DNA of 64,000 nt from NCBI RefSeq assembly GCF_036967205.1, contig NZ_CP146022.1:3844001-3908000 (forward strand), given 5' to 3'. A model generated the notes under the pieces. That model saw only the letters and a program-made list of their open reading frames with translations, did no database searches and had not been told where the DNA came from. Positions 45,791 to 54,890 of the stretch are shown here, piece by piece (within the stretch, counting starts at the first letter, position 1; each line of letters begins with the position of its first letter). Source of the DNA: Streptomyces sp. Q6 (lineage in GTDB: Bacteria > Actinomycetota > Actinomycetes > Streptomycetales > Streptomycetaceae). A program made the translations under genes and the position numbers.

Positions 45791-45802
45791 ACCATCTCCT
45801 AC

Positions 45803-46303
45803 GTGCTCGACATCGGTTACGCCCTCTCCCGCCGCTTCCCGGACCCGCCGCAGACGGACTACCGGCGCGCGGACGTCCACGCGCTGCGCCACGACCTGTT
45901 CTGCGGCGACGTGTACCTGGCCGACACCAAGGCCGACCGGGAGCTGTCCACAGCCTGGGGATGGGTGCCGGTGCTCGACTTCGCGTGGGCGCTGTGCGAC
46001 ATCGTGGAGCGCGTCGACCGCGACCCGCGCGGCAGCCGCTCCGCGACCCCCCAGTACGCGGAGCTCGACTTCACGGAGTCGACCGACCGCATGCTGTTCG
46101 AGCGCCGCTTCGGCTGGGTCGACATCGAGGCCGACTGGATGCCGGGCGACGAGCCGCCGCTGACCTTCTCCCACTCCGAACTCCGCCGCGAGGCACGGGA
46201 CTTCCTGCACGACCTGATCGCCGACCTCACGGACATGCACGAGGACCTGGCGGACAACCCGGCGATCTGGGACCTCCAGGGCCGCTTCCCCCGCGTGAAG
46301 TAA
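45803..46303 (+). CDS. Conserved protein of unknown function
   Basis: 166 residues from GTG 45803 (LDIGYALSRRFPDPPQTDYR). Acidic, soluble, with Trp-rich segments (STAWGWVPVLDFAWALCDIV) and a helical end. No family recognised. The frame is open upstream through the minisatellite, so an N-terminal heptapeptide extension from GTG 45623 cannot be excluded; I prefer the short form because repeat unit seven is 20 bp. Confidence 0.72.
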   Translation: MLDIGYALSRRFPDPPQTDYRRADVHALRHDLFCGDVYLADTKADRELSTAWGWVPVLDFAWALCDIVERVDRDPRGSRSATPQYAELDFTESTDRMLFERRFGWVDIEADWMPGDEPPLTFSHSELRREARDFLHDLIADLTDMHEDLADNPAIWDLQGRFPRVK

Positions 46304-46330
46304 CAGCGCTCCTCAGGGCGCCCGTCCCCC

Positions 46331-47014
46331 TCAGTTCCCCTCCACCCGCACCCCCAGGAACCCCGCGAACACCGGTGCCAGGTCGAGGAGTTGCGACGTG
46401 GAGATCACGGCACCGCCGAGCCGGTCCACCCCCCGGGCGATGTCCAGCTCCGCCGCGTCCCGCAGGTCGACGTCCGTCAGCGTCACCCCGGTGAGGTCGA
46501 CGCCCTTCAGGACACACCCCGCGAACTCCACCCGCTCCAGCTTCGCTCCCCCGAAGTCCGGCTCCACCAGGACGCACCCCTCGAAGACCACGTCCTTCAG
46601 CCTGGCCTTGCGCAGATTCAGGTAGTCGATCTTCCCGCCCCGGATCACCACCCGCTCCAGGACGGCCCCGTGCAGCTGCACCCCGCCGAGCCGCGCGTCC
46701 ACCAGCTCCACGTCCCGCAGCGTCGCCCCCGCCAGGTCCGTGCCCACACCCCGCACGCCGGTCAGCGTCGAGTCCAGGATCCGCGCCCGCGCCAGCCCCG
46801 TCCCGTCGAGACCGCACCCCTCGATCGCGCAGTCCATGAACCGCGCCCCGATCCCCTCCTGCCCCGCGAAGTCCGCGTCGCGGATCTCCACGCCGTCGTA
46901 ATCCCCGTCCGGCTCAAGGCCGGCCCCGTCCTCCCACGGCACCAGAGGAGGCAGCCGCACCTCCGGCCGCCGCGCCTTCTTCACCTTCGCCGCCGCACCA
47001 CGCCTGTCCGCCAT
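46331..47014 (-). CDS. Pentapeptide-repeat protein
   Basis: 227 residues. A disordered basic head is followed by about 20 pentapeptide units of the A(D/N)LXX kind (DADFA, LARARILDSTLTGVRGVG, VDLTGVTLTDVDLRDAAELD) that would form a right-handed beta-helix. Cytoplasmic; some such proteins mimic DNA and protect gyrase, but nothing here shows that role. ATG 47014. Divergent from the oxidoreductase at 47.2 kb and convergent with the preceding gene. Confidence 0.85.
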   Translation of the reverse strand: MADRRGAAAKVKKARRPEVRLPPLVPWEDGAGLEPDGDYDGVEIRDADFAGQEGIGARFMDCAIEGCGLDGTGLARARILDSTLTGVRGVGTDLAGATLRDVELVDARLGGVQLHGAVLERVVIRGGKIDYLNLRKARLKDVVFEGCVLVEPDFGGAKLERVEFAGCVLKGVDLTGVTLTDVDLRDAAELDIARGVDRLGGAVISTSQLLDLAPVFAGFLGVRVEGN

Positions 47015-47211
47015 GCCCCCATGCTGCACGCCCCCACTGACAATCCCCCAGCCACACCCCTGACCTGCGCCGACTCCCCCGATGTCACATTCGGGCCCCG
47101 CGGATCGGTCGTACGGAGGAAGGACACACGCGAAGCCGGAGCAGCACTCCGCACGACAGCGACAGCACCCCGCAGGACAGCGCACCGCCCACGCCAGGCA
47201 GGAGTCGGAAC

Positions 47212-48483
47212 ATGCCCCGCAGCACCCCCGCCCGTGCCCACACCGACACGCACGCGCACACGCACACGCACGCCCATGACGCCCGCACCTCCACCCCCCG
47301 CTCCGCCTCCGCCCCCACCCTCACCGTCATCGGCGGCGGTTTCGCCGGGCTGACCGCCGCGATCACCGCCGCCGAGGCCGGCGCCCGCGTCACCCTCCAC
47401 GAGGCGCACCACACCCTCGGCGGCCGGGCCCGCACCGCCGACGCCCCGTACCTGACCCACGAAGGCCCGCACGCCCTCTACAGCGGCGGCCCGCACTGGA
47501 CCTGGCTCGCGCAGCGCGACCTGCTCGGACCCCTCGCCCCGATCCCGCTCCTCGAAGGCGGCCGCCTACGCTTCCACCGTGACGGGGCCCTGCGCCGCAC
47601 GCCCCCCGCGGCCCTCCTGCGCCTGCTGGTCCGCAGTCCCCGACAGGCTCCCGTGGACGAGGACTTCACGACGTGGGCCACCCGCCTCGTCGGCGCCGCC
47701 GGAGCCCGCGCCGCCGCGCACTACACGGCGGTCGCCCTCTTCCACCACGACCCCGGCTCGCTCTCCGCCCGCTTCGTGCAGGAGCGCCTGCGCCGCACCG
47801 CCAAGGTCCCGCCCGAGGCCCGCTATCCGGTCGGCGGCTGGTCGTCGGTCATCGACCGGATGGCGGCCCGCGCCTGGAACCTGGGCGTGCGCGTGGAGAC
47901 CCTGAGCCGCGTCGACGAGGTGCCCGCCCACGGCCCCGTGGTCGTCGCCACGTCCCTGGACGCCGCACGCCGCCTCCTGCGCGACGACTCCCTCGTCTGG
48001 GACAGCGGCCGGACGACACTGATCGACCTGGCCGTCCGCGGCCGCCGCGGCGACGCCTTCGCGGTCTCGGGCCTGGACTTCCCGGCCTGGCTGGAACGGT
48101 TCACGGCGCAGGACAAGTCCCTCGCCCCGCACGGCGAGAGCCTGATCCAGGGGCAGGTCCCGATCGCGCCGGGCGAGTCGAAGGCCGACGGCTCCGCCCG
48201 CGCGGACCGCCTCCTCGATCTCGCGTTCCCCGGCTGGCGCGGGCGGACGACGTGGCGCCGCGACGCCGTCGCCCAGGGCCGCACCGGCGCCCTGGACCGC
48301 CCCGGCACGACGTGGCGGGACCGCCCGGCGATCGACCGGGGCGACGGCGTCCACCTCGCCGGCGACATGGTCGCGGCCCCGGGCGTCCTGTCCGAGGTCT
48401 CCTTCACCAGCGCCCTGGAGGCGACCACGCTGGCCCTGCGCGCCCGGATCCGCCGCCCCGGCCTTGACCTCAACCGCGCTTGA
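47212..48483 (+). CDS. FAD-dependent amine oxidase/phytoene desaturase-like protein with His-rich head
   Basis: 423 residues. Dinucleotide fold TLTVIGGGFAGLTAAITAAE with GRARTADAPYL following (about residues 37-80), typical of the flavin amine oxidase/protoporphyrinogen oxidase family; a second FAD contact is DGVHLAGDMVAAPGVL near the end. The first 23 residues contain a His-Thr run (HTDTHAHTHTHAH), unusual for the family and a possible metal-binding tail. Substrate unknown. The following quinone-oxidoreductase gene is 56 bp downstream, so they may be co-transcribed. Confidence 0.8.
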   Translation: MPRSTPARAHTDTHAHTHTHAHDARTSTPRSASAPTLTVIGGGFAGLTAAITAAEAGARVTLHEAHHTLGGRARTADAPYLTHEGPHALYSGGPHWTWLAQRDLLGPLAPIPLLEGGRLRFHRDGALRRTPPAALLRLLVRSPRQAPVDEDFTTWATRLVGAAGARAAAHYTAVALFHHDPGSLSARFVQERLRRTAKVPPEARYPVGGWSSVIDRMAARAWNLGVRVETLSRVDEVPAHGPVVVATSLDAARRLLRDDSLVWDSGRTTLIDLAVRGRRGDAFAVSGLDFPAWLERFTAQDKSLAPHGESLIQGQVPIAPGESKADGSARADRLLDLAFPGWRGRTTWRRDAVAQGRTGALDRPGTTWRDRPAIDRGDGVHLAGDMVAAPGVLSEVSFTSALEATTLALRARIRRPGLDLNRA

Positions 48484-48538
48484 GGTCGAAGACTGGCGGC
48501 CCGGCCCCAACGGCCCCGGACACTTCACGGGAGCGCCC

Positions 48539-49555
48539 ATGCACGCCATCCGTCTGCACGCCTTCGGCCCCGCCGAGAACCTCACGTACGAGAAGACCGA
48601 CGACCCCGAGCCGGGCCCCGGCCAGGTCCGGATCGCGGTCGCGGCGGCGGGCGTCCACCTGCTCGACACGGCGCTGCGCGGCGGCACCAGGGGTCCGCTC
48701 CCCCAGCTCCCCGACCTGCCCACGATCCCCGGCCGCGAGGTCGCGGGCACCGTGGAGTCGCTCGGCCCGGACACCGACCCGTCCTGGCTGGGCAAGCGGG
48801 TCGTCGCCCACCTCGGCTTCGCGCCCGGCGGCTATGCCGAACTCGCCGTCACGGACACCGCCCGGCTGCACGAGATCCCGCCGAACCTGGACGCGGCACA
48901 AGCCGTCGCCATGATCGGCACGGGCCGTACGGCGCTGGGCATCCTCAACTTCACGACGGTCACGCCCGACACCGTCGCCCTGGTCCCCGCCGCGGCCGGC
49001 GGCATCGGCACGCTCCTCGTGCAGTACGTGAAGCACGCGGGCGGCACGGTCGTCGGCCTGGCGGGCGGCCCCGCGAAGACGGCCCAGGTCGAGGCGAACG
49101 GCGCCGACCTCGCCCTCGACTACAAGGAGCCCGACTGGCCGACCCGGGCAGCGGAGTTCCTCTCCGCACGCGGCCTGCGCGCCACCGTCCTCTTCGACGG
49201 CGTCGGCGGCGCCACGGCCACCGCCGCCCTCGACCTCCTCGGCCCCGGCGGACAGCACCTCATCTTCGGCTGGTCGGAACAGGGCATCGGCGACGACGGC
49301 GGCCCGCTCCTGCTCGACGAGGACGAACTCACCCGCCGGTCGATCACCCAGGAACAGGTCCTCGGCCCCGCGATGATGCGCAAGGCGGGCGGCGGCGACA
49401 ACCCCGTACGCACCCTCGAACTGGCCGCCCTCGCCCAGGCCGCGAGCGGCACCCTCATCCCGGCCGTGCACCGCTTCCCCCTCGCGGAAGCCGCCGCCGC
49501 CCACCGCGCCCTGGAGACGCGCGGCACCACGGGAAAGGTCGTCCTGGAACCGTAG
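48539..49555 (+). CDS. Zinc-binding alcohol dehydrogenase-like quinone oxidoreductase
   Basis: 338 residues, medium-chain dehydrogenase family, quinone-reductase branch (no catalytic zinc cysteines seen). N-terminal GroES-like domain (GQVRIAVAAAGVHLLDTAL) and NADPH-binding domain with AAAGGIGTLLVQYVKHAGGT. ATG 48539 is 5 nt after GGGAG. Follows the flavin oxidase gene and may act in the same pathway. Confidence 0.88.
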   Translation: MHAIRLHAFGPAENLTYEKTDDPEPGPGQVRIAVAAAGVHLLDTALRGGTRGPLPQLPDLPTIPGREVAGTVESLGPDTDPSWLGKRVVAHLGFAPGGYAELAVTDTARLHEIPPNLDAAQAVAMIGTGRTALGILNFTTVTPDTVALVPAAAGGIGTLLVQYVKHAGGTVVGLAGGPAKTAQVEANGADLALDYKEPDWPTRAAEFLSARGLRATVLFDGVGGATATAALDLLGPGGQHLIFGWSEQGIGDDGGPLLLDEDELTRRSITQEQVLGPAMMRKAGGGDNPVRTLELAALAQAASGTLIPAVHRFPLAEAAAAHRALETRGTTGKVVLEP

Positions 49556-49608
49556 AACCCCGCCGAACGAACCGCACCAGCCGCATCGGGCGGGCCGGCC
49601 GAACCGGC

Positions 49609-50088
49609 TCAGCCGGCCGAACCCAGCGCGCCGAGCGCCCCGTCCGTCAGCCGGTACACCGTCCACTCGTCCTGCGCCCGCGCCCCGAGCGCCCGGTAGA
49701 AGTCGATCGACGGCTCGTTCCAGTCCAGGACCGACCACTCCAGGCGCTCGTAGCCGCGCGCCACGCAGATCCGCGCCAGCTCCGTCAGCAGCGCCTTGCC
49801 GTGGCCGGCCCCGCGTGCCGCGGGGCGCACGTACAGGTCCTCCAGGTAGATGCCGTGGACCCCGCGCCACGTCGAGAAGTTGAGGAACCAGAGGGCGAAG
49901 CCGACGGGTTCGCCGGTCGTGTCGTCCTCGGCGATGTGCGCGAAGGCGGCGGGCCGCTCCCCGAACAGCGCCTCGCGCAGTTGTTCCTCGGTGGCCCGCG
50001 CCTCGTCCAACGCCTTCTCGTAGTCGGCGAGTTCGCGGACCATGGCGTGGATGACGGGGACATCGGCGGATGTGGCGTGACGGATCAT
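49609..50088 (-). CDS. GNAT-family N-acetyltransferase
   Basis: 159 residues. Acetyl-CoA motif A is YLEDLYVRPAARGAGHGKAL and motif B includes WSVLDWNEPSIDFYRALGA, close to the diamine/spermidine acetyltransferase-like subgroup by pattern. Acceptor unknown. Convergent with the dehydrogenase gene and about 20 bp after the start-proximal end of the phosphotransferase unit, possibly the second gene of that transcript. Confidence 0.87.
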   Translation of the reverse strand: MIRHATSADVPVIHAMVRELADYEKALDEARATEEQLREALFGERPAAFAHIAEDDTTGEPVGFALWFLNFSTWRGVHGIYLEDLYVRPAARGAGHGKALLTELARICVARGYERLEWSVLDWNEPSIDFYRALGARAQDEWTVYRLTDGALGALGSAG

Positions 50089-50110
50089 GCGCGCAGGGTA
50101 CCGCCGCAGG

Positions 50111-51010
50111 TCACGCCCGTAGCCGCCGCGCGATCTCCAGCCCGTCCGCGGCGAGCGGGCGGCCGTCCTCCACGTCCCACAGGGCGTTCTGCAACACCCG
50201 CCCGAGCGTCCACGCCCTGGCCCGCTCCCGGTCGAGGCCGAGGACGTGGGTCATCGCCTCGAACCGCCACACCACCTCGTCCGGCTCGAAGCGGTTGTCG
50301 AGCGCGGGCCACAGGTCGAACCCCGGGTCCCCGGCGAGCGGCTTCGGGTCGATCGCCACCCACGGCCCGCGCTCGGCGGTCTCCCGGGGCGCCAGCACGT
50401 TCTCGAAGTGCAGGTCCCAGTGCAGGAGCCGGTCCCCTGGCTCGTCCACGACCTCCCGCACCGCGGCCGCGCAGTCCGCCACGATCCCCCGCTCGACCGG
50501 GTCGGCGAGCCGCCCCAGCGCGTCCGGTGTGTCGGCGAGCATCTGCCGCGCGACGTCCGACAGGCGCCGCATGCCGTCCGGGGCGGCGCCCGCCGTGAGC
50601 CGCGCGAGCAGGTCCGCGACGACGAGCACCGCCTTCCGCGAGTCCTCGACGCCGCTCAGCGTCCGCCCCGCGTCGAGCCGTTCGAGCAGCATCGTGCCGG
50701 TGCCGTGCGTGGCGTCGCGGTCGAGGAGCCGCACCGCGCCGTCGCCGTCCCACACCCGCAGCGCGACCGGTTCGCCCTCGGTCTCCTCGTCGAGGACCTG
50801 GAACTTCACCACGGCCGGGACGCCGTCCGCCGCCCGCACCACGGGCAGCACCAGCGCGGCCATCCCGTGCATCGCGGCGCCGTCCGGCCGCAGGTCCCAG
50901 CGCTCCAGGAACTCCTCGACCCGCGCGGGCAGCGCCGCGATGAAGGCGCGGCCCGCCTCTCCCGCGTACGTGTGCTGCGACTCCACCAGGCCGTCCGGAA
51001 TGTCGATCAC
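50111..51010 (-). CDS. Aminoglycoside/hydroxyurea phosphotransferase family (APH(6)-like)
   Basis: 299 residues from GTG 51010 (IDIPDGLVESQHTYAGEAGR). Kinase-like fold: catalytic loop HWDLHFENVLAPRE and metal-binding IDPKPLAGDPGFDLWPAL. The family includes streptomycin 6-kinases and hydroxyurea phosphotransferases; such genes are common in Streptomyces without giving clear resistance. An ATG at 51037 would add nine residues. No antibiotic cluster is near. Confidence 0.82.
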   Translation of the reverse strand: MIDIPDGLVESQHTYAGEAGRAFIAALPARVEEFLERWDLRPDGAAMHGMAALVLPVVRAADGVPAVVKFQVLDEETEGEPVALRVWDGDGAVRLLDRDATHGTGTMLLERLDAGRTLSGVEDSRKAVLVVADLLARLTAGAAPDGMRRLSDVARQMLADTPDALGRLADPVERGIVADCAAAVREVVDEPGDRLLHWDLHFENVLAPRETAERGPWVAIDPKPLAGDPGFDLWPALDNRFEPDEVVWRFEAMTHVLGLDRERARAWTLGRVLQNALWDVEDGRPLAADGLEIARRLRA

Positions 51011-51043
51011 GGCGCCGACCCTACCGACGTGCCTCAATCAGCC

Positions 51044-51700
51044 ATGCGTCATTTTCCGCACCGCGTGAGGGCCTACGTCCGCAGCGCGCCCGGCACGTAC
51101 ATCTGGCTGGCCGCGCTGTTCGTCACCACGGTCGCCGTGCACCACATGAGCCCCGACTTCGAGCAGGAGTTCCTGCGCCAGCGCTCCACGAACCTGCACG
51201 AGCTGACGGAGGACCCGGTCCGGGTCCTGGTCTCGTCGGCGTTCTGGATCGACGGCGGCAGCTGGTGGCCGTACGCCGTGCTCTACACGGTCTTCCACGC
51301 GCAGGCGGAACGCTGGCTCGGTACGGCCCGCTGGCTCGGGGTCGCCGCCGCCGCGCACATCCTCGCGACGCTGATCAGCGAGGGCGCCCTGCTCTGGGCG
51401 ATCCGGCACGGTCACGCGCCCGCCTCATCGATCAACACGCTCGATGTCGGCGTGAGTTACGCCCTCGCGGGCATCGTCGCGGTCCTCACGTACCGGATCG
51501 CGTCGCCCTGGCGCTACGGGTATCTGGCGGGCGTCCTCGTCGTCTACGGCAGCCCGCTGATCACCGGCCGCACGTTCACCGACCTCGGCCATTTCACGTC
51601 GGTCCTGATCGGTCTGGCCTGCCACCCGCTGGTACGGGACCGGGGCGCGCCCTGGAACCCGTTCCGTCGGCGGGTCGAGACCGGCGCGGGGCACGTCTAG
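51044..51700 (+). CDS. Rhomboid-like membrane protein
   Basis: 218 residues, about six membrane segments. Helices ALFVTTVAVHHM, WLGVAAAAHILATLIS, VSYALAGIVAVLTY and YLAGVLVVYG resemble the rhomboid-like fold. The usual Ser-His catalytic pair is not evident: the second-last helix has no GxSG (DVGVSYALAG), so it may be a non-proteolytic member. Its TAG is shared in a CTAG overlap with the convergent gene. Confidence 0.7.
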   Translation: MRHFPHRVRAYVRSAPGTYIWLAALFVTTVAVHHMSPDFEQEFLRQRSTNLHELTEDPVRVLVSSAFWIDGGSWWPYAVLYTVFHAQAERWLGTARWLGVAAAAHILATLISEGALLWAIRHGHAPASSINTLDVGVSYALAGIVAVLTYRIASPWRYGYLAGVLVVYGSPLITGRTFTDLGHFTSVLIGLACHPLVRDRGAPWNPFRRRVETGAGHV

Positions 51701-52434
51701 CCGATCCCGGCGTCCTTCAGCACCGCCGCGAACGACGTCTGCCCGTACATCGCGTCCTCACCGCCGCCCGCCTTCTTCCCGTCGATCAGGACGGTCGGCG
51801 TGCCCCGCACCCCGTCGTCGCGGAACGCCCGCATCGCGTCATCGACCCACGTCTCGTACGAGCCGTCGTTCACGGCCCGGTCGAAGGCGTCGGAGCGCAG
51901 CCCGTCCACCGTGTCCGCGACCTTGAGGAGGAAGGCGTCGGTGTACGCGTCCACGGACTCGTCGTCGGGCTGGTTGGCGAAGACGGCGGCGTGGAACTCG
52001 GGGAACTTCCCGGCGTCCACGGAGGCGCGCAGCGCGTTCGCGGCGTTCACCGAACCGGAGCCGCCGAGGTTCTTGTCGAGGAACGACGCGATCGTGTACT
52101 CGACCTTCACGTCACCGTCGGCCACCGGCCCGACCAGCGCCCGCGCCCCGCCCTCCTCGAACTTCTTGCAGTACGGGCAGCGGGCGTCCTCGTAGACCCG
52201 CACCGTGTGCGGCGCGTCCGCGTCGCCGACCGTGACGACGGCACCGTCCACCCGGGCGGGCACCCCGGCGAGCCCGCCCGGATCGGCGACGGCCCGCACC
52301 TCGGCGGGCCTGGAGTCCCCGAAGTCCTCGGCCGCCCCGGACCTCACCCCCGCACCGCTCGAACAGGCGGCGACCGCCACCCCGAGCCCCAGGGCCAGGG
52401 CAGCCGCCCCCGCGCCACGCACCGCGCTCCGCAT
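51697..52434 (-). CDS. DsbA-family thioredoxin-fold lipoprotein
   Basis: 245 residues. Lipobox VAVAAC (Cys24 from ATG 52434, which follows GGGAGG at 8 nt; the ATG at 52455 is less likely). The thioredoxin-like domain has the redox motif CPYC in YEDARCPYCKKFEEGG and a helical insert; cis-Pro is in RGTPTVLIDGKK. Likely an extracytoplasmic disulfide isomerase/oxidase. Convergent with the rhomboid-like gene. Confidence 0.9.
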   Translation of the reverse strand: MRSAVRGAGAAALALGLGVAVAACSSGAGVRSGAAEDFGDSRPAEVRAVADPGGLAGVPARVDGAVVTVGDADAPHTVRVYEDARCPYCKKFEEGGARALVGPVADGDVKVEYTIASFLDKNLGGSGSVNAANALRASVDAGKFPEFHAAVFANQPDDESVDAYTDAFLLKVADTVDGLRSDAFDRAVNDGSYETWVDDAMRAFRDDGVRGTPTVLIDGKKAGGGEDAMYGQTSFAAVLKDAGIG

Positions 52435-52597
52435 ACCAAAAGCCTCCCGAGTCATACAAAGCGTCCGGAATCGTTCCGATCACCCCAACTTACGCACGCC
52501 TTACGCCGGTTCGGCCCGCCGAAGGACCCGATCCGCCGGGACCAAGGGCCCCGCCCCCCTGCCGCGACGCCCCTCCCGCCCAGTAACGTCCACCGCC

Positions 52598-54019
52598 ATG
52601 AGCAGCTCGAACAACGCGACGGCGACGGTCAACGGCGGCATATCGTTCTGGTACGCCCGGAATCAGGGCGTCGGCATCCCCGTCGCCCGCGAGCCCCTGT
52701 CCGGCGACGCGAGCGCCGACGTGGTCATCGTCGGCGGCGGCTACACCGGCCTGTGGACGGCGTACTACCTGAAGAAGGCCGCGCCCTTCCTGCGCATCAC
52801 CGTCCTGGAGCAGAAGTTCTGCGGCTACGGCGCCTCGGGCCGCAACGGCGGCTGGCTCTACAACGGCATCGCGGGCCGCGACCGCTACGCCAAGCTCCAC
52901 GGCCACGACGCGGCGGTCCGCCTCCAGCAGGCGATGAACGACACGGTGACCGAGGTCATCGACGTGGCGCGCGCCGAGTCCATCGACGCGGACATCCACC
53001 ACGGCGGCGTCCTCGAAGTCGCCTACACCCCGGCCCAGTTGGCCCGCCTCAAGGCCTTCCACGCGACGGAGCTGAGCTACGGCGAGAAGGAACGCACCCT
53101 GCACGGCGCCCGCGAGACGGCGGAGCGCGTCCGGGTCGCGGGCGCGGTCGGCTCGACGTGGACCCCGCACGGCGCCCGCCTGCACCCGGTGAAGCTCGTC
53201 CAGGGACTGGCGCGGGCGGTCGAGGAGCTCGGCGTCACCATCCACGAGTCGACCCCGGTCACCGAGATCAAGCCGAAGCACGCGACGACCCCGTACGGCA
53301 CGGTCCGCGCCCCCTACATCCTGCGCTGCACGGAGGGCTTCACGGCGTCCCTCAAGGGCCAGCGCCGCACCTGGCTCCCCATGAACTCCTCGATGATCGC
53401 GACGGAGCCGCTGCCGGCGGACGTCTGGGAGTCGATCGGCTGGGAGGGCCGCGAGACGCTGGGCGACATGGCCCACGCGTACATGTACGCGCAGCGCACG
53501 GCGGACGACCGCATCGCACTCGGCGGCCGGGGGGTCCCGTACCGCTTCGGCTCGCGCACGGACAACGACGGCCGCACCCAGCCCCGCACGGTCGAGGCCC
53601 TGTACTCCATCCTGACCCGCTTCTTCCCGCAGCTGGCCGGCGTCGAGGTCGCCCACGCCTGGTCCGGCGTCCTCGGCGTCCCCCGCGACTGGTGCGCCAC
53701 GGTCACCCTCGACCGCTCGACGGGCCTCGGCTGGGCGGGCGGCTACGTGGGCTCCGGCGTGGCGACGGCGAACCTGGCGGCCCGCACCCTGCGCGATCTG
53801 GTCCAGCAGGACTCGGGCCAGTCGGGCCCCACCGACCTGACCGCCCTTCCCTGGGTCGACCACAAGGTCCGCAAGTGGGAGCCCGAGCCGTTCCGCTGGC
53901 TCGGCGTCCACGGCATGTACGCGACCTATTACGCCGCCGACCGTCGCGAACTGACCACCCACACCCCGGACTCCTCCCGCCTGGCCAAGGCGGCGGACCG
54001 GGTGGCGGGCCGCCACTGA
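52598..54019 (+). CDS. FAD-dependent D-amino-acid-oxidase-type oxidoreductase
   Basis: 473 residues. FAD fold DVVIVGGGYTGLWTAYYLKK (about residues 42-61), the contact CGYGASGRNGGWLYNGI and the late GLGWAGGYVGSGVATANLAA. Resembles gamma-glutamylputrescine oxidase/DAO-family enzymes; substrate not determined. ATG 52598. Single gene with about 140 bp of upstream spacer; followed by a gene remnant. Confidence 0.88.
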   Translation: MSSSNNATATVNGGISFWYARNQGVGIPVAREPLSGDASADVVIVGGGYTGLWTAYYLKKAAPFLRITVLEQKFCGYGASGRNGGWLYNGIAGRDRYAKLHGHDAAVRLQQAMNDTVTEVIDVARAESIDADIHHGGVLEVAYTPAQLARLKAFHATELSYGEKERTLHGARETAERVRVAGAVGSTWTPHGARLHPVKLVQGLARAVEELGVTIHESTPVTEIKPKHATTPYGTVRAPYILRCTEGFTASLKGQRRTWLPMNSSMIATEPLPADVWESIGWEGRETLGDMAHAYMYAQRTADDRIALGGRGVPYRFGSRTDNDGRTQPRTVEALYSILTRFFPQLAGVEVAHAWSGVLGVPRDWCATVTLDRSTGLGWAGGYVGSGVATANLAARTLRDLVQQDSGQSGPTDLTALPWVDHKVRKWEPEPFRWLGVHGMYATYYAADRRELTTHTPDSSRLAKAADRVAGRH

Positions 54020-54092
54020 CCGGGAGATCACCGACACCCCGCGTCCACTCCGGGCGTCGACCTCAACTCCACCTTCCAGCCTGCGAGTTGTC

Positions 54093-54337
54093 GTGGACGC
54101 CCGGCGCGCCCTGCTTCACTCCCGTGCCGTGGACACCTCGCGGGACGCCGAGGACGGGGTCCGGCACTTCCCCGGCAGGGACCTGCCGCTGTCCGGCGCC
54201 TGGCAGGGCCGCGACGCGCTCATCGACGACTTCTTCGTCAAGGGCGCGCCGGAAGGATCACGGAGATCCGCGCGTACGCGGACACCCGCCCCATGGGCCG
54301 GGCCCTCTTCGCACCCTGCCGCGCCGGCCGCCGGTGA
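54093..54337 (+). pseudogene. SnoaL-like (NTF2-fold) gene remnant
   Basis: The first frame reads HFPGRDLPLSGAWQGRDALI and DDFFVKG, matching the N-terminal part of SnoaL/limonene-epoxide-hydrolase-like proteins. After about 54250 the family tail GRITEIRAYADTRPMGRALF appears in another frame. The middle beta-strands of the domain are missing, no normal start or ribosome-binding site is seen, and the two parts differ by one base. This is a deletion remnant rather than only a read error. Confidence 0.6.
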
Positions 54338-54347
54338 CCGCCGACGG

Positions 54348-54626
54348 TCAGCGGTCGGCGCACTTCGGGTACGTGGCTCCCTCGGCGCACTTCTCGTAGG
54401 CGCTGCTGCTGACGTCGACCTCTTCCTGGTCCCCGCCCTTGGTACGGATCTGGAGCTCGTACTCGGTGTGGCAGCTGCGGGTCTTCTTGCCCTTCTTCTT
54501 CGAGCACTCGTGGTCCGTGTCCTTGCTGACGACCGTGCCGGTCACGGACTTCGAGTCGCTGCCGCAGGCCGTCAGCGGCGCGGCCAGCACGACGACGGTG
54601 GCGAGGACGGCGAAAGCGCGCTTCAT
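54348..54626 (-). CDS. Small lipoprotein of unknown function
   Basis: 92 residues. Lipobox LTAC after a hydrophobic signal (VLATVVVLAAPLTACGSDSK), then a charged domain with four more Cys (HEC, RSCH, EKC, PKC) that could form two disulfides. No family recognised. ATG 54626. Lies between the SnoaL remnant and the tRNA terminator. Confidence 0.75.
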   Translation of the reverse strand: MKRAFAVLATVVVLAAPLTACGSDSKSVTGTVVSKDTDHECSKKKGKKTRSCHTEYELQIRTKGGDQEEVDVSSSAYEKCAEGATYPKCADR

Positions 54627-54658
54627 GTGATCTCCCCCCGAGGATGGCGCGAACATCA

Positions 54659-54692
54659 AAACCCCAGGTCAGAGCGGGCTGGCCTGGGGTTT
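54659..54692 (-). terminator. Terminator after the threonine tRNA
   Basis: Perfect 10-bp stem (AAACCCCAGG with CCTGGGGTTT) and 14-nt loop, starting 6 bp beyond the tRNA 3' end, oriented with the tRNA. Confidence 0.85.
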
Positions 54693-54697
54693 CACGG

Positions 54698-54771
54698 AGC
54701 CCCCTGTCGGATTCGAACCGACGACCTACGCATTACAAGTGCGTTGCTCTGGCCATCTGAGCTAAGGAGGC
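54698..54771 (-). tRNA. tRNA-Thr (anticodon TGT)
   Basis: 74 nt with discriminator. Acceptor arms GCCTCCT and AGGGGGC pair with one G-U. The D-arm has GCTCAGATGGCCAGAGC, the anticodon loop is CTTGTAA (anticodon TGT, reading ACA), and the T-loop is GGTTCGAATCC. CCA is not encoded. Confidence 0.96.
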
Positions 54772-54890
54772 AGCCTGAGCAGTGTAACCAAACCAGGCAC
54801 CCCTCCCCTCGAAAATTTCGGCGAATCTCACAGCCCCGGACCTACTGACAGAACGGGCACCCCCCGGGTACGGTCCGATCAGTTCACTCG

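Noticed and set aside
45623-45802. Extended N-terminus of the gene at 45803 through the minisatellite, and a Gly/Ala-rich gene on the opposite strand
   Set aside because: The open frames result from a 21-bp repeat without stops on either strand; composition is not protein-like and one unit is 20 bp.
50111-51010. Aminoglycoside resistance gene as part of an antibiotic cluster
   Set aside because: No biosynthetic, transport or regulatory genes of a cluster are adjacent; APH-like genes are common in Streptomyces outside clusters.
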